Virus record (IMG/VR): IMGVR_UViG_3300046517_000064
Span: 1 to 26,286 of that record
Origin: a virus
Strand: one strand, 5' to 3'
Length of the DNA stretch: 26,286 nucleotides
The notes under the pieces were generated by a model, which made no database searches, had not been told where the DNA came from, and was given only the letters and a program-made list of their open reading frames with translations. Position 1 is the first letter of the stretch, and the number at the start of each line of letters is the position of its first letter. The translations under genes were made by a program, and so were the position numbers. This document shows positions 15,703 to 23,787 of the stretch, piece by piece.

Positions 15703-16676
15703 TAAGCCGCCGAATCCCAAACAACAATCCGGGACTCAGTAGCAATCGTTTGAACAAGGCCGAACCCACCGAGATAGTACCATGCGACACCCTTCGACCG
15801 ACCGTAATCAGTCGGAATCTTGGCACGCATCTCCTCGGGGACCGCGACACCTTCTGCGACAGTATCCTCTCCCATGAAGAAGATCCAATCGCTCAGTGCG
15901 TTGGTCCACGCGACACCAGTAAGACCACCATCCGAAGAAATTCCCTTCGGAATGTTCGTCTGCTCGACGAAGCGGGTATTCTCGTACCGCCCGATTTCTC
16001 CGTTGAAGATCAGTTGGATTCCAGGCACCGTGTATTGGTGGATGGTTTCCAGCGTGTTCTTCAGTGACCGGAGCGTGGATGGCCAAGCAATACCAATATA
16101 ATCATCGTTGGTGTACGCAGGGATATTACGCTCCTTCATCAAGTCCACAAGGGTCTTGAGGTGAGGAGTTCCGAACGCGATGTTATTAGTCGTGGTAGCC
16201 GTGCCCGTGGTCGTCAGGGTCAGTGAAGAGCTGTTAGTGCCACTGACAGGGACAACCCGGAGCTTGGCATTATTAAACTGTACCCACGAGGCCCGGTCAA
16301 ACGTCTTGACCGCATCGTTTCGGAGGGCCTGCATCACGGGCTTGCGCACCTCGAATTTCGAGAGGGCTTCAAGCTTGCCACTATAAGGCACGCTATTACC
16401 GTACTCGTTGATGGTGAGCGTTGCTTGCGTGATAGTGAATTGCGTCTCGGGCATCGTGTTCGTTTCGACCAGCGTACCGCCACCAGTCGCTACGTTCGAC
16501 ACAACGTCCCAAGTGAAGGTTTGGCCCTTACCCTTCCCTTGTTGGCTTGCATCTTTCACATCTGCGAACTGCCGGAACCGAGACATCGGTTGTAGTGCTT
16601 CCCGAAGCTCATCTGACAGGTTCTGCGAATAGAAGAAGCCTCCGAGGCTATTGACAGCCCAAAGCTGTCCAGCCAT
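15702..16676 (-). CDS. Major capsid protein, N4-gp56-like family
   Basis: The 324-residue product has the features of N4-gp56-type capsid proteins (HK97 fold). The N-terminal helix includes YSQNLSDELREALQPMSRF. A strand region GQTFTWDVVSNVATGGGTLVE (in pieces: QTFTWDVVSN, ATGGGTLVE) is followed by TITQATLTINEYGNSVPYSG. A segment AWPSTLRSLKNT precedes GEIGRYENTRFVEQTNIPKG, which is characteristic. The C-terminus ends with IPTDYGRSKGVAWYYLGGFG and a final strand. It starts at ATG 16676, three bases after the scaffold stop. It would form the icosahedral shell. The placement after scaffold and before decoration candidate is canonical. Confidence 0.85.
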   Translation of the reverse strand: MAGQLWAVNSLGGFFYSQNLSDELREALQPMSRFRQFADVKDASQQGKGKGQTFTWDVVSNVATGGGTLVETNTMPETQFTITQATLTINEYGNSVPYSGKLEALSKFEVRKPVMQALRNDAVKTFDRASWVQFNNAKLRVVPVSGTNSSSLTLTTTGTATTTNNIAFGTPHLKTLVDLMKERNIPAYTNDDYIGIAWPSTLRSLKNTLETIHQYTVPGIQLIFNGEIGRYENTRFVEQTNIPKGISSDGGLTGVAWTNALSDWIFFMGEDTVAEGVAVPEEMRAKIPTDYGRSKGVAWYYLGGFGLVQTIATESRIVVWDSAA

Positions 16677-16678
16677 GA

Positions 16679-17788
16679 TTAGCTATCCTTTTGTGCAGGG
16701 GTTAAGCGAGTCTTGCCGCGCGCTGCGGCCATTCCCGCGATGATTTCGCTCGAGGTTTTTGCCTTCGTCGCAGTCTGTTCAGACAGACGACCCGCGGCGG
16801 TCTTGGGGACCGGAGCAATCTTAGCCTTGACTTCATTCCGTCCCGCTGCGGTGGCAGTAGGGGCAACTGAAGTTTGGGCTTTCGGAAGGTTAAACGTCTT
16901 GCGCATACTCTCACCAATGTCCTTGTAGACTTCGGAGTAAGGCCGAGCGTCACCTAGACCACCCTTGTCTCTCGACGCCCGATAACGGTTCTCTTCCATG
17001 AAGAAGAATCGTTTCAGGTGGTCGTTAGCTAGGAGGTCCGAGTACTCAGTCTTGACGAAATCCAAGGCTTTTTGGAACTGCAACTCATCTCTCGCGGCAG
17101 TACGAGCTTGCTGCGCCGTGAGTTGTGCTATCTTTTGGTCATCAAGGCCACGGGTGCGAAGAGTCGCGATAGCTTTCGCGGCTGCGTCCCCTTCCCCGAA
17201 TTGAAGAGCCTTTGCGAGATCTTCATTTGAAGGCTCGCCTGTTGGAGTCGCACTTAGCTTCTCGCCTTCTTTAGGCGCAGTCGCCATTCGGCGCTCGGCT
17301 TCTTGCATCAGCTCCGTCGCTACGTTTAGGCGGAAATCGGCAGCCGTCTCTTTCTGGAAAGTACGGAAGCCGGCGTCGATGATCTTCGCGCCCGGAACTT
17401 TCATCTTCTGCCCATCAACCGTAATCTCGTAGTCTTTCTTCGGGTCAATGGCTTCTTCACCGAGCTTGAGAGTCTCGGCTGGAGCCGCAGGGGTAGCCGG
17501 CTCTGACTCCGGCGTGGTAGGTAGGGAGGTAGACGCGGTCTCGGCGGGCTCCCCTGCGGGTTCGGTGACTGCCTCAGCTGGCGCAGAATCTTTTGGCTGC
17601 GTAATCGTGCCCTCATCGTCGATGGTGGCGACGTTGGAGTCAACCTTTTCCTCTTCAACGTGCTGCAGCGCTACCTTTGCAGCAATCTCAGCCAGAGATT
17701 GATTGCGCGGATTTAGCTTCGGGTCAGCCTTGTTGAATTCTTCATCAGGCGACTTCGAAGTCTCGGGGGCTTTCTCAAGTTCAGCCAT
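16679..17788 (-). CDS. Putative capsid scaffolding protein
   Basis: I start at ATG 17788, which has GAGAAGG 9 nt upstream; the ATG at 17797 sits directly on that ribosome site. The 369-residue product is highly charged and low in aromatic residues. The first ~110 residues are Glu/Pro/Ala/Thr-rich and probably disordered, followed by a short KDYEITVDGQKMKVPG strand segment and a helical middle (about 150-285). The end is basic (Lys/Arg/Ala/Thr). Helical, acidic-to-basic proteins directly before the capsid gene are scaffolds in most podoviruses. No protease motif is visible, so the scaffold would probably leave intact. The start overlaps the preceding gene by 8 nt. Confidence 0.7.
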   Translation of the reverse strand: MAELEKAPETSKSPDEEFNKADPKLNPRNQSLAEIAAKVALQHVEEEKVDSNVATIDDEGTITQPKDSAPAEAVTEPAGEPAETASTSLPTTPESEPATPAAPAETLKLGEEAIDPKKDYEITVDGQKMKVPGAKIIDAGFRTFQKETAADFRLNVATELMQEAERRMATAPKEGEKLSATPTGEPSNEDLAKALQFGEGDAAAKAIATLRTRGLDDQKIAQLTAQQARTAARDELQFQKALDFVKTEYSDLLANDHLKRFFFMEENRYRASRDKGGLGDARPYSEVYKDIGESMRKTFNLPKAQTSVAPTATAAGRNEVKAKIAPVPKTAAGRLSEQTATKAKTSSEIIAGMAAARGKTRLTPAQKDS

Positions 17789-18110
17789 TATCAGCATCCT
17801 TCTCTTCTAATGCTCCGGCGGCAGATTTGCCGCTGATAAGCAATTCACGCAGGAGGGCGAGGAAGAAATTCGACCTCCAGATTTTATTCTGCAGTTCTTG
17901 AATCTTGCGCCGACGCCACGGGTAGATAGTAGAGAGGGCTTGCTGCGCAAGCACAATTTCTTGCTGCGCGGCTCCGACCATAAACTTACCAAGGTCGCTA
18001 TGCACGAACTCTTTTGCTTGCTCGCCAAGGTCAGCTTCAACCGCGAGAAGTCGAGTCGTCGGGTCGAGGGTAGCAAGAAGAGCTTGAAGTTCTTGGTCAG
18101 GCGTGTCCAT
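17781..18110 (-). CDS. Helical hypothetical protein of the head region
   Basis: The 109-residue product is predicted to be almost all helix. It has an acidic N-terminus (about 1-35), a central segment AAQQEIVLAQQALSTIYPW, and a basic turn (RRRKIQELQNKIW) before a hydrophobic stretch SNFFLALLRELLISG. The hydrophobic stretch is amphipathic rather than a clear membrane span. It starts at ATG 18110, overlapping the membrane-protein gene by 14 nt. I recognise no family. Small helical proteins between portal and scaffold occur in many podoviruses without known role. Confidence 0.55.
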   Translation of the reverse strand: MDTPDQELQALLATLDPTTRLLAVEADLGEQAKEFVHSDLGKFMVGAAQQEIVLAQQALSTIYPWRRRKIQELQNKIWRSNFFLALLRELLISGKSAAGALEEKDADNG

Positions 18111-18402
18111 GTAAGTGCTTTAGTAAGGCCCAGCCAGCTAGAGCAATGATTCCATTTACGATGACTGGAGCGAGAAGGTCAGTACGATTATCTGCGGTCC
18201 AATTCCAGATATCCCAACCTTTGTACCATTCAGTGAAAGGGTTGAGCCCGGCAGAAGTCTCTCGATCACGACGCTCACGCCCGAGCCAATAGAATGACTG
18301 CGCGAGCCAGCCTACTAATGGGCTTGCTGTCGCAAGTGCGATTGGCACGCCAAGCAGTAAGCCAAATAGAACGTGGCCAACAGAGTTTGGTAGCTTAAGC
18401 AT
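18097..18402 (-). CDS. Small membrane protein between portal and scaffold
   Basis: I start at ATG 18402, which overlaps the portal stop as TGATG and has GGAG 5 nt upstream; a TTG three bases earlier is less likely. The 101-residue product has a hydrophobic N-terminal segment (about 8-35, two short spans possible), a charged loop with YWLGRERRDRETSAG and WYKGWDIWNW, and a second hydrophobic helix (about 75-95). I recall phage membrane proteins with a similar 'GRE-RD ... G-D-WN-D---D---P' layout, function unassigned. It may be a holin-like or superinfection-related protein, but its position within head genes is unusual for lysis. Confidence 0.55.
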   Translation of the reverse strand: MLKLPNSVGHVLFGLLLGVPIALATASPLVGWLAQSFYWLGRERRDRETSAGLNPFTEWYKGWDIWNWTADNRTDLLAPVIVNGIIALAGWALLKHLHGHA

Positions 18403-20639
18403 CAATGCTCCACCACCGAGCCATTACCGCCTATTGAGGCAGCTCTCATTTTCGCATTCGCGTTCGCTCGGGCAGTAAAGGCAGCAATACGAGCCTTAGT
18501 GCGAGCTTCAAACTCTTTGAGCATTGCAGCATGGTCTGCGCGGTAGGCGTCGAGGCCGAGCTTCTGGTTAGCTTCCCGCGAACGCAGAGTGTGCTCGAGA
18601 CTTTGATCCCTCTCCTTCATCGCAAACTCACGCAGCATACGCTCAGCTTCCATCGTAAGCTCTTGTTCAAGGCTCTGTGCCTCTTGGTCCATTCCAAGCT
18701 CACGCAAATCCAGTTCCGTGGACTTACGCTGTAGTTGCATCTGCCCGCGCAGAATACGATCTTTACCAGACTGCACGACCTTCTGTGCCATTTGCTCAGC
18801 TTGTGACATCATTGATTTAGCTTGAGCCCAACGAGGGTCAACCTGAGTGAAGAACCGCTTGGAATCTTTAAAGCCGGCAAGCCCGAAAAGTTCCTTGCGG
18901 GTTTCAGGCAGGTTGAGATCAGGCGGGCCCTGCATCGAGACTTGGGTATAAGCACCAAGAGCGTGCATGAAGCGTTGGAACCGCGCTTCGGGGTCCGTGG
19001 CTCCCATACCTACGTTAATCGAGAGGGTGAGTTCTTGCTTAAGCAACTTATCAAGATCTGGCGATTTTTTATATCTTTGCCACACGCCAGCCTTCTTTGC
19101 AGCAATGGCGATGACGACTTCATCTGATTCGTAATACTGCTCGAGCTTCACGAGTTGGCGCAGCGTCGGCTCGACCCATGACTCGACGAAGGTACGAATC
19201 GTATACTCAGTCAGGCTGTTAGCGCCCTGAGCCATCATCTTCATTCCACCGACGGTCTCGTTAAGGCGTCTATTCGTCATGACCGAGCTAGAGTTAAGAC
19301 CACCTCCTTCCAGATCATCGAAGTCTGCGTTCAGCCGATCCTGTTCTTGGAACGAGGACGCAGTTACATCTGTCCAGTTGATTTCGCGCACATCTTTTTC
19401 AACATCGTTGACCATGCTGACACCGCCTGGGACGTTACGAAGCATCCCTTCGACATCCACATTAGAACCTCGGCGCACGAACCAACGCTTATTGAGCACA
19501 AACTTGACATTATCGAGTCTCTGGTTGGCAATTTCATTGGCCTCCTGTTGGAGCTGCTGGCCTAACTGGATAAGGCCTTTGGGCACGGCTTGGTGGGTCT
19601 CAAGGATACAGAAACCTATTGTAATAGGAATGTCGCCAGTGAGAAAGGCTTCCTCAAGTTCCTTCGGCTCGGACAGAAGGTTCGTGTCCTTGAGGGTGTA
19701 GTAAGTGAAGCAGCCATTCTCAGTCTTAATAAAGTTCAAGTGCACCATTACAACGTCAAACTCGTTGACGGTGGAGGTGATAGTGTTTGGGTCCTCTTTA
19801 CGACCGTCTCGCGCCTGCTGAATCGGATCATGTTCGGTAATTCGGGCGCTTAGAAGTACGGCCTTATCAAGCTTCTTCCACTCTTGGCCTTCTCGCCCAT
19901 AGCCTTTCTCCATCCGATCTAGAACATCACGGAGGTACATTGGGAGCTTGACGATGAGGTAAGGAGAAGTGCCCACTACGTCATACCACTTGGCTGCGGG
20001 GTCAAAGAGGATATTCGATACCGGGATTAGCTCGCAGCAAGGTTTGTCGATAATCGGCACATCCTGCTCGAACTCCATAGGGACAGTCGTGCCCATGATC
20101 TGAGCATCCTTCTTGACCATCTTTTTTGCCGTCTTGTAGTCCCAATACTGAAAGGACGCGCAAATACCCACGTTCATAGTGTCTTGGAATGCGCCAAGCA
20201 CGGTGAGAAACCAAGGAATAGACTTGGTGAGCCGGTACTGGAGTAGCTCTTTCGTAATTCCTGAAGAGATGATCTGCTCATCACTCTCTTCATCGACAGG
20301 ATCAATCGAAAGCATGTCCGGGTTACTAAAGAATGCCATCGCAGCAGTCGCTTCGTGCTTACGCGAGATACTACGGGACTTAGGGCGAAAGACTCGAGAA
20401 CGGTATTTGTAGCTGTCACTGTTATACTTCGAGTCGCGCGGGTGCTGAGAATTAAACATTCGCAAGCCATCTTCCCACTGCTTACGATAGTTGTTGTCGA
20501 AGTAAGTCGTCGAGCGCGTGTAGGCATCCTTGGCGAGTTTCATCCATTCCCCGCCCTCTGCAGTCGTGCCGCCTTGTGCACCGCGCTGAGCGGTAAGGTC
20601 CCCCGCCTCCTGCCCCGGAATTTTATTCTCGTTAGCCAT
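18402..20639 (-). CDS. Portal protein, P22 gp1-like
   Basis: The 745-residue product matches a large P22-type portal in length and arrangement. It has an N-terminal helical region with YRKQWEDGLRMFNSQHP, a segment SRVFRPKSRSISRKHEATAA, and an FQDTMNVGICASFQYWDYK region. A conserved HQAVPKGLIQLGQQLQQEAN helix is followed by GGGLNSSSVMTNRRLNE-like tunnel-loop sequence. The C-terminal ~130 residues are a continuous Gln/Glu/Arg/Ala-rich helix, as expected for the long barrel of P22-like portals. It would form the 12-subunit ring through which DNA is packaged and to which the adaptor binds. It follows the terminase genes and precedes the scaffold and capsid genes. The ATG overlaps the upstream 50-residue gene. 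Confidence 0.85.
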   Translation of the reverse strand: MANENKIPGQEAGDLTAQRGAQGGTTAEGGEWMKLAKDAYTRSTTYFDNNYRKQWEDGLRMFNSQHPRDSKYNSDSYKYRSRVFRPKSRSISRKHEATAAMAFFSNPDMLSIDPVDEESDEQIISSGITKELLQYRLTKSIPWFLTVLGAFQDTMNVGICASFQYWDYKTAKKMVKKDAQIMGTTVPMEFEQDVPIIDKPCCELIPVSNILFDPAAKWYDVVGTSPYLIVKLPMYLRDVLDRMEKGYGREGQEWKKLDKAVLLSARITEHDPIQQARDGRKEDPNTITSTVNEFDVVMVHLNFIKTENGCFTYYTLKDTNLLSEPKELEEAFLTGDIPITIGFCILETHQAVPKGLIQLGQQLQQEANEIANQRLDNVKFVLNKRWFVRRGSNVDVEGMLRNVPGGVSMVNDVEKDVREINWTDVTASSFQEQDRLNADFDDLEGGGLNSSSVMTNRRLNETVGGMKMMAQGANSLTEYTIRTFVESWVEPTLRQLVKLEQYYESDEVVIAIAAKKAGVWQRYKKSPDLDKLLKQELTLSINVGMGATDPEARFQRFMHALGAYTQVSMQGPPDLNLPETRKELFGLAGFKDSKRFFTQVDPRWAQAKSMMSQAEQMAQKVVQSGKDRILRGQMQLQRKSTELDLRELGMDQEAQSLEQELTMEAERMLREFAMKERDQSLEHTLRSREANQKLGLDAYRADHAAMLKEFEARTKARIAAFTARANANAKMRAASIGGNGSVVEH

Positions 20640-20784
20640 TGGCAGCGTTGGTTAAGGCTTGCCCGCGTAAAGTAGCCCACGCAGGACGAAAGAGCCAGCA
20701 CTCGCGCGCCCGGCTCCAGAACCACGGGCAATCTTCAAGCTCCTTAAGCGAGACCTGCATCATACCGTCAGGATAGAGTTTCAA
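20632..20784 (-). CDS. Small hypothetical protein (50 residues) between terminase-region genes and portal
   Basis: A minus-strand frame runs from TTG 20784, which overlaps the upstream stop as TTGA and has AAGGTGA about 4 nt before it, to TAA at 20634-20632, overlapping the portal ATG by 8 nt. It fills exactly the gap between two coupled genes. The product includes VSLKELEDCPWFWSRAREC and a Trp/Arg/Ala-rich second half, with an unusually high share of Trp and Cys. An internal ATG pair at about residues 8-9 is an alternative start. No family is recognised. The tight fit at both ends is the main support. Confidence 0.6.
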   Translation of the reverse strand: MKLYPDGMMQVSLKELEDCPWFWSRARECWLFRPAWATLRGQALTNAANG

Positions 20785-21143
20785 TGAATCACCTTCATGT
20801 GCATACCGGGCCGCTTATGCCAGTGCTTCGTATAGCGATCTCCGTCGAACGACTTTACAGTCTCACCTCTGTAATCTCGTCGCGGGAGTCCAGCTCGTTC
20901 GAGAAGCTCACCCGCCGCACGGACCACTTCTCGTTTGAAAGCGGTCGCGGAGGAGTCCAAGGACGCAAGATGTCGAACCATGCCGAGGGTTCCAGAGATA
21001 CCAAAGTGCTTGATAATGAGGGCCCCGCCTTTACACTCGACCCACCATGAGTGATTTGGGTAGGCGGTGACAAGAGATTCGGCTGCTCGTTTAGCATAAG
21101 CATCCTCCATCGGGGTTACACCATTGCAAAAGATGAGGGCCAT
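20781..21143 (-). CDS. Hypothetical protein of the packaging region
   Basis: The 120-residue product starts at ATG 21143 with AGGA about 5 nt upstream and overlaps both neighbours. It has an N-terminal alpha-beta layout (AYAKRAAESLVTAYPNHSWW, then VECKGGALIIKHFG). The C-terminal portion is helical and basic (AAGELLERAGLPRRDYRGE) and ends in a His-rich tail with HWHKRPGMHMK. I recall similar unnamed proteins beside terminase genes in podoviruses. The paired Trp and 'GG-LIIKH' segment suggest a compact fold, but no activity can be assigned. Confidence 0.6.
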   Translation of the reverse strand: MALIFCNGVTPMEDAYAKRAAESLVTAYPNHSWWVECKGGALIIKHFGISGTLGMVRHLASLDSSATAFKREVVRAAGELLERAGLPRRDYRGETVKSFDGDRYTKHWHKRPGMHMKVIH

Positions 21144-21331
21144 TAGCTTCCTGTAGCCGTGCCAGTGTAAGGGCCGCCATTAGGTTCGCTAGCAGCAAAC
21201 TTGCGGCCGTTACTCATTTCGTAAGCTACGTCTTTCTTGAGCCATTCGTCACCCCAAGCTTTACGAACAAGGGCCCCGTAGTCTACTGTACGAGTCGGCG
21301 GAGGAAGTAGGGGAACGCCAGATTTAGGCAT
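21143..21331 (-). CDS. Small hypothetical protein
   Basis: The 62-residue product starts at ATG 21331, which overlaps the upstream stop as TGATG, and its stop overlaps the next ATG. Coupling at both ends is the main evidence that it is real. It has a Pro-rich start (VPLLPPPTRTVDYG), a short amphipathic helix RKAWGDEWLKKDVAYEM and a Gly/Thr-rich tail. No membrane segment or recognised domain is present. Confidence 0.55.
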   Translation of the reverse strand: MPKSGVPLLPPPTRTVDYGALVRKAWGDEWLKKDVAYEMSNGRKFAASEPNGGPYTGTATGS

Positions 21332-21522
21332 CAGTGGAGTACCATCTTAGCGAAGATGGGCATATTCACAAGGGCGAATAGTAACCCAATAGCGCCTGCA
21401 GCAAGCCAGACTTGCCGTTTTAGGCTGTCAACACAAGAGTCTTGATGGTCGAGACGCTTAATTACGTTCTCGATCAAGGTCTCGAGTTTCACAAGACGGC
21501 TTAGAATATCAATCTCGGGCAT
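21331..21522 (-). CDS. Holin-like small protein: coiled coil plus one membrane helix
   Basis: The 63-residue product has an N-terminal heptad-like helix (about residues 5-38: LSRLVKLETLIENVIKRLDH and onward) followed by one hydrophobic span (about 40-60, LAAGAIGLLFALVNMPIFA) and a very short tail. This layout resembles XhlA-type and other phage accessory membrane proteins often linked to lysis. It starts at ATG 21522, overlapping the terL stop by one base. No endolysin gene is visible in the window, so a lysis role is tentative. Other options are membrane anchoring or exclusion. Confidence 0.55.
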   Translation of the reverse strand: MPEIDILSRLVKLETLIENVIKRLDHQDSCVDSLKRQVWLAAGAIGLLFALVNMPIFAKMVLH

Positions 21523-22955
21523 TAGAAGTCTGCAAAATGTTCGGGCTCATAAATCTGTTTACCCCCATGCGCGAGGGCGTGAGCGAAGGTTAAAAGGAAC
21601 GCATCCGCTACATCAGGGGACCGAGGATAACGTTTCTTCAATTCGTCCTTACCTTCAACTTTAAGTTTGCCGGAGCTAGTAACGCTGTACTTGGGCAGGC
21701 TCAATTCAGCAATGAGGGTCTCGTCGGGATACAGTTTGCAATGTTTTTGTTCGAGCCACTTACGCCCACGAAACCACAACTCGTCACGGAGCCGGTTGTA
21801 ATGGTCGTCGGCAGATGCTGACTCCGCCACATTGACCCCAACCACGGGGAGAGCCAACTCCTGCAAACGGTCGAATACTCCTGCACCGATACCGATAAGG
21901 TCGATGAAGATGGAAGCAGGACGCTTTTCAAGTGGGGTATCGAGCCACTCCGCGTATACGCGCCCAGCTGTTTGCATGGTGTCCATGCCGTTCCAAGCCT
22001 TGTGTTTTCCTTCGGTGCCATTATCGCGCCTTTTCATTAAGACTGTCCTATCACCTCCGAATCTTGCAACATCCAGACCCCATTGCCAAGGTCCGTAAAT
22101 CTCAACGTCCCGTGCTGTAGCGGATTCACAAAGCTCGATCGGGATAACAACATCGTCCTCAGCTGTTGGGAACTCACCAAGGACAGAAATGCGGAAGTAG
22201 TTGGAGTCTTTTCCATATTGGAATGCAATCTCCTCGATGGAGTCGGCTGAGACAAGAGGGACAGTTGAAGCATCGACTTGGACAGCACACCACTTCTCGC
22301 GAATAGAGTGATGGGTTTCGAAGAAGAATCCTGAACGGCGTGTGGGGTTAGAAGCTAGGATGACCCAAGCATTTTCACTCGACAGTGCGCCTCGGGCAGA
22401 TTCGAAGATCGCGTCGTCGATACCGCTGGCTTCGTCACCAATAACGAGGGTGTACTTAGAATGTAGACCCTGAAGGGCCTCAGGCTTCTCGGGCCGCGCA
22501 GTACGCGCGACAGCGAAAGATTCTTTCGGTGCTTCGATCATTTCGAAGCAGTCAGACTTCCACACAAACTTCTCACCAAGGGCCGGGATTCGCTCTTTAA
22601 GACGACGGTGCCAAAGGGCTAGTTCGGCCCATAGAACGTCAGACATTTGGGTAGCGGTTGGGGCCGTGCAGCCAATCTTGCATGGGAAGAAGCAAGACTC
22701 GAACCAAAGGATTGACCACGCGAGAAAAGCGGATTTGCCAACGCCCTTACCAGAGCGAATACTGAGCCTGCGCTTCTCGACAATGCCTGCTGAAGCTTTC
22801 CATTGCCACGGCAGAACACCCTCGCGTTTAGCCGAGTCCCACACAGCAGGGACTCCGAGGGCTTCAACTGCAAACAGTGCCGGGCCACCCTCCCGCCAGC
22901 GCATGATCTGGGATTGTGCAGCTGCGAATTGGTCGGAGGAGGGAAGAGCGCTCAC
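21522..22955 (-). CDS. terL: Terminase large subunit (packaging ATPase and nuclease)
   Basis: The 477-residue product shows both domains. The ATPase has a Walker A-type SGKGVGKS at about 68-75, Walker B and catalytic Glu in YTLVIGDEASG (D174, E175), and the coupling motif ILASNPT at about 199-205. The RNase H-like nuclease has GLDVARFGGDRT (D295), SIFIDLIGIGAGV (D352) and a C-terminal SPDVADAF with acidic residues at 448 and 451. It drives DNA into the prohead through the portal and cuts the concatemer. It starts at GTG 22955, overlapping the upstream stop as GTGA. All expected catalytic residues are present. Confidence 0.93.
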   Translation of the reverse strand: MSALPSSDQFAAAQSQIMRWREGGPALFAVEALGVPAVWDSAKREGVLPWQWKASAGIVEKRRLSIRSGKGVGKSAFLAWSILWFESCFFPCKIGCTAPTATQMSDVLWAELALWHRRLKERIPALGEKFVWKSDCFEMIEAPKESFAVARTARPEKPEALQGLHSKYTLVIGDEASGIDDAIFESARGALSSENAWVILASNPTRRSGFFFETHHSIREKWCAVQVDASTVPLVSADSIEEIAFQYGKDSNYFRISVLGEFPTAEDDVVIPIELCESATARDVEIYGPWQWGLDVARFGGDRTVLMKRRDNGTEGKHKAWNGMDTMQTAGRVYAEWLDTPLEKRPASIFIDLIGIGAGVFDRLQELALPVVGVNVAESASADDHYNRLRDELWFRGRKWLEQKHCKLYPDETLIAELSLPKYSVTSSGKLKVEGKDELKKRYPRSPDVADAFLLTFAHALAHGGKQIYEPEHFADF

Positions 22956-23176
22956 CGAAAATACTTCTCTGCGTTCTTTTTAAAGCCTTGCCGATTATCC
23001 TCAACAGTAGGCTCAGAAGTCTTAACCGGAGCAAGAGCCTCGGCCTCAGCACGCTCTACCTTATCAACCCCCATAGAGCGCTCGGGCGCTTCTTCAGCAA
23101 TCGTTTCTTTCTCTGCGTTATCAGGTAGCCCGAGCATCTTTCCAAAACGCTCTTTAAATGAACGAATCTTTGGCAT
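22952..23176 (-). CDS. Small charged hypothetical protein between terS and terL
   Basis: The 74-residue product is highly charged (Glu, Lys, Ala) and predicted to be helical or disordered. It has a basic N-terminus (MPKIRSFKERFGKML), an acidic middle and a basic end (RQGFKKNAEKYFR). It starts at ATG 23176, overlapping the terS stop as TGATG, and ends overlapping the terL start. A role in packaging is suggested only by its position. Confidence 0.6.
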   Translation of the reverse strand: MPKIRSFKERFGKMLGLPDNAEKETIAEEAPERSMGVDKVERAEAEALAPVKTSEPTVEDNRQGFKKNAEKYFR

Positions 23177-23667
23177 CAGGCTGCCTTTATCTCGAGTTCA
23201 ACCGGCCGCTCTAGTTTCCTCGCGGGGGCCGGGGGTTGTAGTGAACTCAGAACGCCGATAAGGTTAGCATTCCCGTTTACTTGAACATTCATCTGAGGCC
23301 GCGCACCGTAACCAAGGGCTTTTGATGAAGTCTTGAGAACTTCAAGCGCGGTATCAATTGCTACGTCACCATCAAGCTTCTTACGCACGATTTCAATCGA
23401 GCGTATTACTAATCCCTTAAACGATTCTTCAATCGCGCCCCGCAGAATGGGGTCAATAATCTTCTCTCTCTTCTCACCAAGCGCAGCTTGGAACGCATCA
23501 GATGAAATAACGATCGAGACCCACGAAGGCGTATACCCAAAGTATGACGCGAGATCATTCTGATCAATCGCCGGGTTCGCGAGAATCAAGTCAATCATCG
23601 CCTCGTGCGAGTACGATGGTTTTTGAATCCCGTTCTTTCTCTCCCCCGTAACCAAGTCCCTGAACAT
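23176..23667 (-). CDS. terS: Putative terminase small subunit (HTH DNA-binding)
   Basis: I start at ATG 23667, which has AGGAGG 4 nt upstream and lies about 38 nt after the predicted promoter start; the longer frame to 23751 would run through the promoter itself. The 163-residue product has a helix-turn-helix at about 35-56 (DQNDLASYFGYTPSWVSIVI), matching the DNA-binding start of phage small terminases. A helical oligomerisation-like middle follows (about 62-125), and the tail (about 126-163) is Pro/basic. It is the first gene of the late operon, next to terL. It would recognise the packaging site, which could lie nearby. A generic HTH regulator is the alternative. Confidence 0.7.
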   Translation of the reverse strand: MFRDLVTGERKNGIQKPSYSHEAMIDLILANPAIDQNDLASYFGYTPSWVSIVISSDAFQAALGEKREKIIDPILRGAIEESFKGLVIRSIEIVRKKLDGDVAIDTALEVLKTSSKALGYGARPQMNVQVNGNANLIGVLSSLQPPAPARKLERPVELEIKAA

Positions 23668-23671
23668 AAAG

Positions 23672-23677
23672 CCTCCT
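23672..23677 (-). promoter_or_regulatory. Ribosome binding site AGGAGG of terS
   Basis: A consensus AGGAGG on the minus strand, 4 nt from ATG 23667. It fixes the start of the first late gene and excludes the longer frame. Confidence 0.8.
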
Positions 23678-23711
23678 GCAAAGAGTAGACGCAGTTTGCC
23701 TACGTGAACCA

Positions 23712-23741
23712 ATACTATCACAGCTTGGGCGAGCGAGTCAA
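23712..23741 (-). promoter_or_regulatory. Late-operon promoter, sigma70-like with extended -10
   Basis: Minus strand: -35 TTGACT at 23741-23736, an 18-nt spacer, then -10 TAGTAT at 23717-23712 preceded directly by TGA (extended -10). Transcription would begin near 23705, giving a leader of about 38 nt to the terS ATG. It is the only clear promoter I see for the whole leftward structural unit. Confidence 0.7.
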
Positions 23742-23787
23742 CCATTATCAACGCGCCCTGCTCCGAAAGATCGCGCGCCCCTAGTTA

